A DNA stretch of 64,000 nt from Hyphomicrobiales bacterium (GTDB lineage: Bacteria; Pseudomonadota; Alphaproteobacteria; Rhizobiales; Rhizobiaceae): positions 1 to 64,000 of the forward strand of contig UCEU01000001.1 in the NCBI GenBank assembly GCA_900471485.1, in the 5' to 3' direction. The notes under the pieces are model-generated. The model ran no database searches, had not been told where the DNA came from, and worked only from the letters and a program-made list of their open reading frames with translations. Positions 35,500-43,904 of the stretch are shown piece by piece. The stretch's first letter is position 1, and each line of letters begins with the position of its first letter. The translations under genes were made by a program, and so were the position numbers.

Positions 35500-35534
35500 C
35501 GCAAAAGTGAAGCCGGACAGGATTCACTTTTGCG
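35500..35534 (+). terminator. Stem-loop terminator after binding protein gene
   Basis: CGCAAAAGTGAA (35500-35511) pairs perfectly with TTCACTTTTGCG (35523-35534), an 11-base loop between, followed by a T-rich stretch. It ends the binding protein transcript 60 bp after its stop. Confidence 0.75.
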
Positions 35535-35594
35535 GTTTGGCTGTTTAAAGCCGGACCCGATGACTGAGCATGATAGCATGAAAGAACAGACACT

Positions 35595-36200
35595 ATGGAT
35601 GTAACGGCACGGGGCGGCGCGCAGAACCTATGGATGGATTCGCCGCAGCGCTACGGGCTTATCAGCCGCGTTCTGCACTGGGGCATGGCCCATCTGCTGG
35701 TCTGGCAGTTCACCACCATCCTGCTATGGCGCCTTGGTGGTCCGACCGACTGGGTGAAAGCTGTTACGTCCTTTGGTCCCTATCATGGAACGGTCGGCCT
35801 GATGACCGTTATCCTGGTCGTCATCCGCGCCATCTGGGCCATGAGCAATCGCCACAGACGCCCGGCGCATGGCTCGGGATGGCTGGCCGCGGCTGCGCGC
35901 GCCGGCCACATGCTTCTCTATGGTCTGATGTTTGCAATTCCGGCGCTGGCGCTTTTGCGCAGCTATGGAAACGGCAAGGGCTGGAAGCTTTGGGGTGTCC
36001 AGATCATCCCGGAAACGGGCGTCGAGATCGGCTGGATGATCGCTCCGGCGAACGCGCTGCACGGCGTCCTTGCGTGGTGTCTCTCGGCTGCGATCTTCGG
36101 CCATGTTGTGATGGCTTTCGCGCACCGACTGATTTTCAGGGACCGGACGCTCGCCACCATGGCCGGGCCGTTGCGGTCGGTCGCGCGGCAAGTCGGCTAG
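35595..36200 (+). CDS. Cytochrome b561 family membrane protein
   Basis: A 201-residue four-helix di-heme protein. Helices lie near residues 28-46, 62-80, 102-120 and 150-172. The axial-histidine region ISRVLHWGMAHLLVWQF, the FGPYHGTVGL segment, AGHMLLYGLMF and the last histidines HGVLAWCLSAAIFGHVVMAF fit the prokaryotic cytochrome b561 (Ni/Fe-hydrogenase b-type) domain. It transfers electrons in the inner membrane, often as a superoxide:quinone oxidoreductase or ferric reductase partner. Position after an Fe(3+)-type binding protein hints at iron reduction but a terminator separates them. Confidence 0.85.
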   Translation: MDVTARGGAQNLWMDSPQRYGLISRVLHWGMAHLLVWQFTTILLWRLGGPTDWVKAVTSFGPYHGTVGLMTVILVVIRAIWAMSNRHRRPAHGSGWLAAAARAGHMLLYGLMFAIPALALLRSYGNGKGWKLWGVQIIPETGVEIGWMIAPANALHGVLAWCLSAAIFGHVVMAFAHRLIFRDRTLATMAGPLRSVARQVG

Positions 36201-36251
36201 CCGCGGGATCTAGTCAGGAGCGACCGTTGCCGCCCGCTCCCGGATCGTCTG

Positions 36252-36857
36252 TTACTTCTTCTTTTCGCTATAAGCCTTGAACGAGGCCGCAACTTCGGCC
36301 TGGGCCTTTTCGGCGTTCTCGAAGCCGTTCAGCTCGACGACCTTGCGCTTGTCCGGAAGCTGCTTGTAGACGCGGAAGAATGCCTGCAGGCGCTGCTGCT
36401 CGATCTCGGGCAGATCGGTGACTTCCTTGATCTTGTCGTAGGTCGGGTCGATGTCGCTTGCCGGAACCGCAACGATCTTGTCATCGACTTCACCGCCGTC
36501 GATCATCTTCAGGACGCCGATCGGGCGAACCTTGATGATGGCGCCGGGAACGACCGGCTCGCGGGTGTAGACGAGGGCGTCGAGCGGGTCGTTGTCACCG
36601 CCGAGGGAGCTGGTGATCGAGCCGTAGTTCGCGGGATAGACGACCGGCATCGACTGGTAGCGGTCGACGACGAGGTGGCCGGTGTCGGCGTCGATTTCGT
36701 ACTTGGTGAAGCTGCCCTGCGGAATTTCGATCGCGGTGTAGAATTCCTTGCCGTCAGGATCGGACTGCGGGAAATCGAGATAGGATACGTAATCGGCCGC
36801 GAAAGACGCGGTGGCGGTTGCGGACAGCATCGCTGCGGCAAGAATAAACGACTTCAT
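36252..36857 (-). CDS. ppa: Periplasmic inorganic pyrophosphatase
   Basis: A 201-residue family I pyrophosphatase carrying a clear signal peptide (MKSFILAAAMLSATATASFA). Catalytic motifs are present: VVYPANYGSI and GGDNDPLDALVYT with the metal-binding aspartates, and IGVLKMIDGGEVDDKIVAV. Family I enzymes are normally cytoplasmic and about 175 residues, so an exported version is notable. It should release phosphate from pyrophosphate outside the cytoplasm. A good Pho box sits 48 bp upstream of the start, consistent with induction under phosphate limitation. Confidence 0.9.
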   Translation of the reverse strand: MKSFILAAAMLSATATASFAADYVSYLDFPQSDPDGKEFYTAIEIPQGSFTKYEIDADTGHLVVDRYQSMPVVYPANYGSITSSLGGDNDPLDALVYTREPVVPGAIIKVRPIGVLKMIDGGEVDDKIVAVPASDIDPTYDKIKEVTDLPEIEQQRLQAFFRVYKQLPDKRKVVELNGFENAEKAQAEVAASFKAYSEKKK

Positions 36858-36904
36858 TAGGGCCCCCTTGGTTGGATGAAACGAGCTCCGCCTATTGGTG
36901 TCAG

Positions 36905-36922
36905 GTTACAGGACTGTGACAG
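36905..36922 (-). promoter_or_regulatory. Pho box upstream of exported pyrophosphatase
   Basis: On the minus strand CTGTCACAGTCCTGTAAC has two PhoB half sites (CTGTCAC and CTGTAAC) with the standard 11-bp period, 12 of 14 half-site positions matching CTGTCAT repeats. It is 48 bp before the start codon. PhoB control of a phosphate-releasing exoenzyme makes biological sense. Confidence 0.65.
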
Positions 36923-37064
36923 CGCGCCCTGATGCCGCTGACATTCTCGTGACCAAAGTCGGCCGCTCTTGCGAGTGCTTCTCAGAAGCATCCACATCTG
37001 TGGTCTGCAATTGCAAATCATTGTTATTAAAAGATATTTATCGCTTCTCGTGGCGGGTTTCCGG

Positions 37065-37093
37065 TTGACACAATGACGCCTTTCGCTTACCCG
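37065..37093 (+). promoter_or_regulatory. Candidate mntP promoter
   Basis: TTGACA (37065-37070) with a weak -10 (TACCCG, 37088-37093) at 17-bp spacing, just ahead of the riboswitch. It would place the aptamer at the start of the transcript. The rest of the gap 36858-37064 contains the Pho box and nothing else I can name. Confidence 0.35.
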
Positions 37094-37099
37094 GCATGG

Positions 37100-37205
37100 C
37101 CATCGGGGAGTAGCTACCGCTCATGCAGCGGGGGCGCGTCAACAGGCTCGTGCGGCACGCACGTGGCGCGTTCGACCGGGCAACCGGTTCGGCAAGACCG
37201 TGGCA
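37100..37205 (+). ncRNA. yybP-ykoY manganese riboswitch
   Basis: The leader holds the conserved elements in order: GGGGAGTAGCTACCG (37105-37119), GCGTCAACA (37136-37144), paired GC-rich stems, and GCAAGACC (37192-37199). These are the conserved parts of the yybP-ykoY aptamer, which binds Mn(2+). It is 60-170 bp upstream of mntP, its most common gene in proteobacteria. Mn(2+) binding should turn on efflux pump expression. Confidence 0.85.
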
Positions 37206-37267
37206 CGACCGTTCGGCTCGGACAGAGCGGGAAGGCCCGGTTTTACATGTCCGCAAGGAACGCTCCC

Positions 37268-37834
37268 ATGTCCATCATGGCAATCATCGTGCTCGCTTTC
37301 AGCATGTCCATGGATGCCTTCGCGGTCTCCGTCGGTCGTGGCGCCGCCATCGGTCGGCCGCGCTTTGTCGAAACCATTCGAACGGGGCTCGTCTTCGGCG
37401 TCGTCGAGGCGATCACGCCGCTGATCGGTTGGGCGGCCGGTGTCGCGGCAGCGCGATTCGTAACCGCCGTCGATCACTGGATCGCCTTCGGCCTTCTGTC
37501 GGCGGTCGGTTTCAACATGCTCTATGCCGCTCTGCGCGACGCTCCGGACCAGGAAGAAAACAAGCCGGGTACCTCCTTCATGATGCTCGTCGCCGTTGCG
37601 GTCGGCACCAGCCTGGATGCGATGGCCGTTGGCGTCTCGCTTGCATTCCTCGAGGTCAACATCGTCGTCATCGCAGCCGCGATCGGCCTGGCGACGTTCC
37701 TGATGTCATCAGGCGGAATGCTGGTCGGCCGCGTGATAGGCGAACGTTTCGGCCGCATTGCCGAAGGCGTCGCGGGGGTTGCCCTGTTCGTTCTCGGGCT
37801 GTCGATCCTCTACGAGCATCTGCTCGCAGGCTGA
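37268..37834 (+). CDS. mntP: Manganese efflux pump
   Basis: A 188-residue six-helix membrane protein starting [20 protein letters not shown] at ATG 37268; an in-frame ATG 21 bp earlier is possible. The two-repeat acidic motifs [14 protein letters not shown] and [14 protein letters not shown] are the MntP signature aspartates. Length equals E. coli MntP. It exports Mn(2+), protecting against toxicity. The yybP-ykoY riboswitch directly upstream is the expected control. Confidence 0.93.
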   Translation: MSIMAIIVLAFSMSMDAFAVSVGRGAAIGRPRFVETIRTGLVFGVVEAITPLIGWAAGVAAARFVTAVDHWIAFGLLSAVGFNMLYAALRDAPDQEENKPGTSFMMLVAVAVGTSLDAMAVGVSLAFLEVNIVVIAAAIGLATFLMSSGGMLVGRVIGERFGRIAEGVAGVALFVLGLSILYEHLLAG

Positions 37835-38085
37835 GATTACGCGAAAAGCTTGAGCGTTCGCTCCAACACGTAAGGCGATAATAGCCCTCCAACCGGAGCG
37901 TTTGTCATTCTGCAAGAGAACAACGAATGATATGAACGAAAGGTCGGCTTATAGCACTGAGGGGCCGAAAATATTATGATCTGTGCTTGCACTGTTCGTC
38001 GGATGGCCGCAAAGGCGTGTTGCAGAGCGCCGTGGTGGCCTCGAAGCGATCCTGGCTCGTTCTAATCGGAATTGAAAGTCTCACC

Positions 38086-39324
38086 ATGCCACGCCAACTC
38101 TCCCTCTCCCGCGACAAGATTTCCGTTCTTCTGCTCGAAGGTATCAGCCAGAGCGCCGTGGATTACTTTTCGGCAAGTGGATACACCAATCTCATTCATC
38201 TGCCGAAGGCGCTCGATGACAAGGATCTCAAGAGCCATATCGCCGATGCGCATATCATCGGCATTCGCTCCCGAACGCAGTTGACGGAAGAGATTTTCGA
38301 ATCCGCCAAGAAGCTGGTTGCCGTCGGTTGCTTCTCCGTCGGCACGAACCAGGTCGATCTCGAAGCCGCCCGCCGCCGCGGGATACCCGTCTTCAACGCA
38401 CCTTATTCGAACACGCGCTCGGTGGCGGAACTCGTGATCGGCGAGATCATCATGCTGACGCGGCAGATCTTTCCCCGTTCGGCGTCCGCGCATCAGGGCG
38501 GATGGGAGAAATCCGCCGTCGGCAGTCGCGAGGTGCGGGGCAAGACGCTCGGCATCGTCGGCTACGGCAACATCGGTTCGCAGCTCAGTGCTCTTGCGGA
38601 AAGCATGGGGATGGTGGTGCGCTATTTCGATCTTTCCGATCGGCTGCGCCGCGGCAATTCGGAATCGATGGCCTCGCTCGGGGAGCTTCTCGAAATCTCG
38701 GATTATGTGACGATGCACGTTCCCGAGACAGCATCGACCCAGAACATGATCGGCGAAGCTGAGCTGCGTCGCATGAAGAAGGGCGCCATCTTCATCAACA
38801 ATTCGCGCGGCACCGTCGTCGATCTTGATGCGCTTGCGAAGGTGTTGAAGGAAGGGCATCTGGCCGGGGCTGCCGTCGATGTGTTTCCTGTGGAGCCGGC
38901 ATCGAACAAGGATCGTTTCGAAACGCCACTTCAGGGTTTGAGCAACGTCATATTGACACCGCATATCGGCGGCTCCACCGAAGAAGCGCAGGAGCGCATC
39001 GGCGGCGAAGTCTCAAGGAAGCTGGTGGAGTATTCCGACATCGGCTCGACGATGGGCGCGGTCAATTTCCCCCAGGTTCAACTGCCCGAACGTCCGAATG
39101 GCACGCGTTTCATCCACGTCCACGAAAACCGCCCCGGCACGCTCATCAAGCTCAACGAAATCTTCTCGTCGCGCGGCCTGAACATCGTTGCCGAATTTCT
39201 GCAGACCTATGGCGATACGGGCTATGTCGTGATCGAAGTGGAAGATCTGTCCGGTGCCGCCGACGAGCTTCTCCAAGCACTACGAGAAATTCCGGGCACG
39301 ATCAGGGCGCGATTGCTTTACTAG
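38086..39324 (+). CDS. serA: D-3-phosphoglycerate dehydrogenase
   Basis: A 412-residue enzyme matching the short, ACT-containing SerA of E. coli in length. The NAD-binding motif is GIVGYGNIGSQL, catalytic residues lie in NNSRGTVVD (Arg), and the His/Glu pair in TPHIGGSTEEAQERIG. A C-terminal ACT domain (FIHVHENRPGTLIKLNEIF) indicates serine feedback inhibition. ATG 38086 is chosen over the open frame's upstream extension because it begins the substrate domain. It commits 3-phosphoglycerate to serine synthesis. It is monocistronic; the gap 37835-38085 shows only a small GAGCG/CGCTC stem. Confidence 0.92.
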   Translation: MPRQLSLSRDKISVLLLEGISQSAVDYFSASGYTNLIHLPKALDDKDLKSHIADAHIIGIRSRTQLTEEIFESAKKLVAVGCFSVGTNQVDLEAARRRGIPVFNAPYSNTRSVAELVIGEIIMLTRQIFPRSASAHQGGWEKSAVGSREVRGKTLGIVGYGNIGSQLSALAESMGMVVRYFDLSDRLRRGNSESMASLGELLEISDYVTMHVPETASTQNMIGEAELRRMKKGAIFINNSRGTVVDLDALAKVLKEGHLAGAAVDVFPVEPASNKDRFETPLQGLSNVILTPHIGGSTEEAQERIGGEVSRKLVEYSDIGSTMGAVNFPQVQLPERPNGTRFIHVHENRPGTLIKLNEIFSSRGLNIVAEFLQTYGDTGYVVIEVEDLSGAADELLQALREIPGTIRARLLY

Positions 39325-39345
39325 GCGCCTTGGGATCCTCAGACC

Positions 39346-39675
39346 CTAGGGCTGCTCGCGTATTCCGGGCGACGCTTCGCGCTGGTCGGCATCCTCCAGA
39401 TCGCTGGCAATGATAAAGGCGTCGTTGTGCTCGCGGGCTGCCTCGCGCAGCGCAGCGAGATTGGGCAGGTCGTCGCCTTCTATCGCGTCGCCGCTGTGGC
39501 TGAGCTCGTGTTCGGCCTGCGCCCAGTGATCGGCATTCCGTCCATGCGGCTTGCCTTCCTGTTCCCATATCTCATAGGCGCGGGCCCGCACCTCCTGCCA
39601 TATCTGCTCGGGGCTTTTGGCTTCGGATGCCGGCTGGGTTGAGTCGGTGTTCGATGTCGATGAAGGGTTGACCAT
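39346..39675 (-). CDS. DUF2934 family protein
   Basis: A 109-residue acidic, hydrophilic protein. The central segment IWQEVRARAYEIWEQEGKPH then GRNADHWAQAEHEL is the DUF2934 signature, frequent in rhizobia and of unknown function. No signal peptide or membrane helix is present. It is convergent with serA and appears to stand alone. Confidence 0.8.
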   Translation of the reverse strand: MVNPSSTSNTDSTQPASEAKSPEQIWQEVRARAYEIWEQEGKPHGRNADHWAQAEHELSHSGDAIEGDDLPNLAALREAAREHNDAFIIASDLEDADQREASPGIREQP

Positions 39676-39788
39676 TGTTCACTCCTTGGTAAGCGATATC
39701 TAACCTATATGCTCGCTCGAAGTTCCCGCGTGGGGTCACGGGATGTTATGGATGATGTGACAGGAAAATGCCTGGCGAAGCGGGAAGC

Positions 39789-39822
39789 CCGGTGCGGAGA
39801 GACCGGCACCGGACTTTTATTT
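39789..39822 (+). terminator. Rho-independent terminator without a gene behind it
   Basis: CCGGTGC (39789-39795) pairs with GCACCGG (39806-39812), followed by ACTTTTATTT. It points along the + strand, where no coding gene lies between 39325 and here. It could close a small RNA transcribed from about 39720 onward. The 247-bp gap 39676-39922 has no other feature I can support. Confidence 0.4.
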
Positions 39823-39922
39823 CCCATCAGCGAGTAGGGTGGTTCGCCGATCGAGCGAGGCTACAGGAATGCTCCGCTACTCATCTAATGAAGAAGCAGG
39901 CGATAGGTTCCAACCCGCTGAA

Positions 39923-41527
39923 CTATGCGGCGCCGTGACCGCCGTCCGCTTTCAGGTCGATCTTTCTGAGGATGAGTGCCAGCGGCACCATCAGCAGCGA
40001 GATCACCATCAGAACGTGGAACACGTCGATATAGGCGAGATAGCTCGCCTGCGTCTGCACCTGGTTGCCGATCCACGCCATTGCGCGCGTCTGTGCGTCG
40101 CCTGCACTGGAACCACGGTCGATGAAGGCCTGGGTGGCTTGCTGCAGCGCGGCGGAGTAGCCAGGATCGGATGGCACGATGTGTTCCACGAGGCGCGACT
40201 GGTGCCACTGCTCGCGGTGCGCCAGGACATTGGAGGCGATCGACACGCCGATCGAGCCGCCGGTATTGCGCGCCGCGTTGATCAGCGCCGAGGCCTGGTC
40301 GGTCTGGTCCGGCCGCAGGCCGTCATAGGAGGCGGCGGTGATCGGAATGAAGATCAGCGGCAGGCCGAGGCCGAGATAGAAGCGTGACCAGACGAAGAAG
40401 CCGAAGTTCAGATCGGCATTGAGGCGCGTCATGTCCCACATCGCGACCGCAATGATCGCCATGCCGATGGCGATCAGGTATTTCGGCTGGAACCGTGCCG
40501 ACAGGCTGCCGGTGATGAACATCATCATCATCGTCACAAGCCCGCCGGGGGACAGCGCAAGGCCCGCCCATGTGGCGGTGTAACCGTAGTTTTCCTGCAG
40601 CACCTGTGGAATGAACTGGGTGGTGGCGATCAGGATGGCGCCGGTCGCAAGCATCACGATGAAGCACGAGCCGAACTGCCGGCTGGCGATCAGCCGCACG
40701 TCGATCACGGGATTGGACTTCGTCATCAGCCACGGAATGGAGATTGCCAGGGCAAACGCCGAGATCGCCGACGTCACGACGATGAAGTTCGAGCCGAACC
40801 AGTCTTCCGTCTGGCCGCGATCGAGCACCAGTTCCAGCGCGCCGAGGAAGGTTGCGACAAGCAGGAAGCCGACGATGTCGAAGCGCACGCCTTTGCGTTG
40901 CATTTCGGCCCGTTCCTTTCGGAGCGAATCCGGTTCCTGCACCAGCATGTAGACGAGCATGAAGGCGAAAACGCCGACCGGGCCGTTGATCAGGAAGCAC
41001 CAGTGCCACGAAAAGTTATCGGAAAGGTAGCCGCCGAGCGTTGGCCCGACGACGGGCGCGACGACCACGGCGACGCCGAACAGCGCGAAGGCCTGGCTGC
41101 GCTTGTTGGGCGGGAAGCTATCAGCGAGGATCGACTGCGAGATCGGCACCATGCCGCCGCCGGCAAAGCCCTGGATCATCCGGAAGATCAGCAGCGATTC
41201 CAGGTTCCAGGCAAGGCCGCAGCAGATGGAGGCGACGGTAAAGGTGGCAAGGCAGAGCAGATAGAAGCGTCGGCGACCGTAGCGCTTGGCGATGAAGCTG
41301 CTGGCGACCAGAATGATGGCGTTTGAGACCAGATAAGTCGTCACCACCCAAGAGGCCTGATCGGCGCTGACCGCAAGACCACCCGCGATGTAGCGCAGCG
41401 CGACGTTGGCGATCGTCGTGTCCAGCACCTCCATGAAGGTGGCGAGCGACACGACCAGCGCGATCAGCCAGGGATTGGACGCCGCGGATGCGCGGGCGCC
41501 ACCGCTTGTGGTCGAGGCGACGCTCAT
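39923..41527 (-). CDS. emrB: EmrB/QacA-type MFS multidrug exporter
   Basis: A 534-residue 14-helix DHA2 transporter. Early motifs include LIALVVSLATFMEVLDTTIA and NVALRYIAGGLAVSADQASW, then motif C GFAGGGMVPISQSI and the second-half GLRPDQTDQASALINAARNT. It begins at ATG 41527, one base after the emrA stop. With the adaptor encoded upstream it would export hydrophobic toxins across both membranes through a TolC-like channel. No dedicated MarR/TetR regulator is adjacent. Confidence 0.9.
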   Translation of the reverse strand: MSVASTTSGGARASAASNPWLIALVVSLATFMEVLDTTIANVALRYIAGGLAVSADQASWVVTTYLVSNAIILVASSFIAKRYGRRRFYLLCLATFTVASICCGLAWNLESLLIFRMIQGFAGGGMVPISQSILADSFPPNKRSQAFALFGVAVVVAPVVGPTLGGYLSDNFSWHWCFLINGPVGVFAFMLVYMLVQEPDSLRKERAEMQRKGVRFDIVGFLLVATFLGALELVLDRGQTEDWFGSNFIVVTSAISAFALAISIPWLMTKSNPVIDVRLIASRQFGSCFIVMLATGAILIATTQFIPQVLQENYGYTATWAGLALSPGGLVTMMMMFITGSLSARFQPKYLIAIGMAIIAVAMWDMTRLNADLNFGFFVWSRFYLGLGLPLIFIPITAASYDGLRPDQTDQASALINAARNTGGSIGVSIASNVLAHREQWHQSRLVEHIVPSDPGYSAALQQATQAFIDRGSSAGDAQTRAMAWIGNQVQTQASYLAYIDVFHVLMVISLLMVPLALILRKIDLKADGGHGAA

Positions 41528-41528
41528 C

Positions 41529-42677
41529 TCAATTCCTCGGGCGAACCGTAACCGTCGGCAGGACCGACATGCCGGGGCCGATGGCTATATCCTTGGGCCA
41601 GCTATCAACGACGATCTTCACCGGCACGCGCTGCGTGACCTTGACGTAGTTGCCCGTCGCGTTTTCGGCCGGCAGCAGCGAGAAGGCGGTGCCCGATCCC
41701 GGCTGCACGGACTGGACCTCGCCCTTCAAGACATGGTCGGGATAGGCATCGATCGTCAGGTCGACGGGCTGTCCGGGGCGCATGTCGGCAAGCTGCGTTT
41801 CCTTGAAGTTGGCGGTAACCCAAAGCTCATCCGGCACGAACATCGAGATCGCCTGTCCCGCCTGCACATACTGTCCCTTGGACGCGCCGAGCTTGACGAT
41901 GCGGCCGGGCTGCGCGGCGGTGATCGTTGTGTAGTCGAGATTCTGCTTTGCTGTTTCCACCTGCGCCTCGGCCTGGTGGAGACTGGCGATGGCGCTTGCC
42001 TTCTGTGCCTCGGCGGATGCCTGGTTCTTGACGGCGGAGGTCACACTCGCCTGCGACTGGGCGTAGTTGGCCTGGTTCTGGCGCAACGTCGCCGCCGCCT
42101 GCTGGGCGGCCTGCTCGGAGCCCGCGCCGCTTTTCACGAGCTGCTGCTGGCGGGTGTTTTCGTCCCTGGCATATTGCAGCGCGGCCTCGGATGAGGTCTG
42201 CTGCGCCTTGGCTTCCTCGATCGCGGCGCCGGCCGCTGCAATCTGAGCTTCGGCGCTCGCAATGGCCGCGTTCGCCACGCCGACCTGGCCATTCGCCTGG
42301 TCGAGCGCGATCTTATAGTCGCGCGGATCGATCCTGGCGATGACATCGCCGGCGTTCAGATGCTGGTTGTCGGAGACCGGTACATCGCCGACGTAGCCGG
42401 AGATCTTCGCGGCAACGGAGAAGCTGCGCGCATCGATGAAGGCGTCGTCCGTCGTCTCGTAGGGATGGAAGTAGATCAGCCACACGAAATAGCCGACCAC
42501 GACAATCGCGATCAGCGCGACGAGGGCCAGAATTGCTGCGAGCGGATGGCGGCGGATGAGCGAAGGCTTCTTCTCTTTTTCCTCGTCCGGCGTATCGGCA
42601 TCGGCCGCCTTAGCGCCTTCCTTTTCTTCGCGTTCGTCTTCTTCCAGTTGCGGGGCGGTGCGCTGATTCTGGTCCAC
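41529..42677 (-). CDS. emrA: EmrA/HlyD membrane-fusion protein
   Basis: About 382 residues from GTG 42677 (a TTG at 42722 would add 15). A charged N-terminus precedes a single membrane helix (LAAILALVALIAIVVVGYFV), a biotinyl-lipoyl-like hairpin, a long alanine/glutamine-rich coiled coil (residues about 110-225) and a second lipoyl half (GRIVKLGASKGQYVQAGQ). The beta-barrel ends the protein. It links EmrB to an outer-membrane channel. It follows the LacI gene by about 100 bp. Confidence 0.9.
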   Translation of the reverse strand: MDQNQRTAPQLEEDEREEKEGAKAADADTPDEEKEKKPSLIRRHPLAAILALVALIAIVVVGYFVWLIYFHPYETTDDAFIDARSFSVAAKISGYVGDVPVSDNQHLNAGDVIARIDPRDYKIALDQANGQVGVANAAIASAEAQIAAAGAAIEEAKAQQTSSEAALQYARDENTRQQQLVKSGAGSEQAAQQAAATLRQNQANYAQSQASVTSAVKNQASAEAQKASAIASLHQAEAQVETAKQNLDYTTITAAQPGRIVKLGASKGQYVQAGQAISMFVPDELWVTANFKETQLADMRPGQPVDLTIDAYPDHVLKGEVQSVQPGSGTAFSLLPAENATGNYVKVTQRVPVKIVVDSWPKDIAIGPGMSVLPTVTVRPRN

Positions 42678-42785
42678 GGCGGTTCTCTGTCTTTGGGGAG
42701 ATACGCGTGGCAAACGCACCAATCGCGTATTGTGTTCCTTCAGACAGTTAGGCGGCCAGCTGGGCGGCTTGTCGCAGGCGCGGGA

Positions 42786-43820
42786 TCAGGCGGAATCGCG
42801 CAGCATGATCTCGGCATTGAGCAGGATCTGCTCGTCGCCGGAAGACGAGCCTTCCGCCTCTTCGCCCAGCTTGCGGAGCAGGAGTTCCATGGCGATGCGG
42901 CCGATGTCGTTATAGCTCTGCGCGACGGTGGTGATCGGCGGACAGGCGTAGCGGGATAGCGGATGGTCGTCATGGCCGGCGATGCGCAGGTTGCTGTCCG
43001 ATCCCCGCCCGACCTTCATGCCGGCATGATAGGCGGCGGCAATGGCGCCGAAGGCGACGCGGTCGTTGGCGCAGAGAACCGTGCCGGTTGGAAAGCCGCC
43101 GCTGCCGAGAATGCGGAGCGTCTCGTCATAGCCGAACTTTTCGAAATCCCAGCTCGCGCCGCTGGTGATCGGCAGGACGACCGGCTCCATCCGCAACTGC
43201 GACATCGCCTCGATATAGGCGGTCTCGCGGGTGCGGGCATTGGTATTGACGGCGGGCATGCCGAGATAGCAAGGCGGTTCGCCCGAGCGGCACAAATAAT
43301 CGACAATCAGCTGGAAGCTCTGGCGGTTGTTCGTCCCGACGAAGGGCGAGGTTTCGTCCAGCGGGGAGTCGACGAAGATCAGCGGGATGGACGAGGACAG
43401 CGACAGCAGCGTCTCGTGGTGCGACTGCACGCCGAGCGGAGCGATGATAGCGCCGGCCACGTTCATCGACTTCAGCGTCTCGATAGCACGCGCCTCCATC
43501 TCGGCATTGCCGTCGGTGGAAAGCACGAAGGCGAGGAAGCCGGCATCGTTGGCGATCAGCTCGACGCGGCGCGTCAGCGCCATGTAGAACGGATCGGTCG
43601 AGTTCGGGATGATGATGCCAATGATGTTGCTGCGGCGCCGGTTGAGGTTGACCGCGAACATGTTCGGACGGAAGCCGCTCTGCTTCAGTGCGGCCTCAAT
43701 CAGGTCGCGCGTCTTGCGTCGCACCGAACTCGGGTCGTTGAAGTATTTCGAGACGGTGGGGCGCGACAATCCGACGAACTCGGAAAAGTCCTCCATCGTT
43801 CTGATCGGTCTGTCTGCCAA
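42786..43820 (-). CDS. LacI-family regulator of the tagatose/hexitol operon
   Basis: A 344-residue LacI protein with a TTG start at 43820. The helix-turn-helix reads MEDFSEFVGLSRPTVSKYFN, the hinge helix follows, and the sugar-binding region has NIIGIIIPNSTDPFYMALTR and FVGTNNRQSFQ. It is co-directional with, and directly downstream of, the aldolase/epimerase gene. Candidate operators are seen in front of it and in front of the binding protein gene at 49694. It probably represses the whole 43.9-49.7 kb operon until a hexulose or hexitol binds. Confidence 0.87.
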   Translation of the reverse strand: MADRPIRTMEDFSEFVGLSRPTVSKYFNDPSSVRRKTRDLIEAALKQSGFRPNMFAVNLNRRRSNIIGIIIPNSTDPFYMALTRRVELIANDAGFLAFVLSTDGNAEMEARAIETLKSMNVAGAIIAPLGVQSHHETLLSLSSSIPLIFVDSPLDETSPFVGTNNRQSFQLIVDYLCRSGEPPCYLGMPAVNTNARTRETAYIEAMSQLRMEPVVLPITSGASWDFEKFGYDETLRILGSGGFPTGTVLCANDRVAFGAIAAAYHAGMKVGRGSDSNLRIAGHDDHPLSRYACPPITTVAQSYNDIGRIAMELLLRKLGEEAEGSSSGDEQILLNAEIMLRDSA

Positions 43821-43858
43821 ACGCGCGTCCCGCCTGCTTCTCTAATCGATTGAAATTA

Positions 43859-43890
43859 TTGACGCAGTTCAATCAAAACTTTTGCGTCGG
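43859..43890. promoter_or_regulatory. Candidate LacI operator upstream of regulator gene
   Basis: TTGACGCA (43859-43866) and TGCGTCGG (43883-43890) share an inverted GACGC/GCGTC core, and AAAACTTTT lies between. The same GACGC and AACTTT elements recur upstream of the binding protein gene near 49763-49837. Autoregulation of the LacI gene is plausible. Confidence 0.35.
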
Positions 43891-43904
43891 TGCAAGCCGC
43901 GCCT

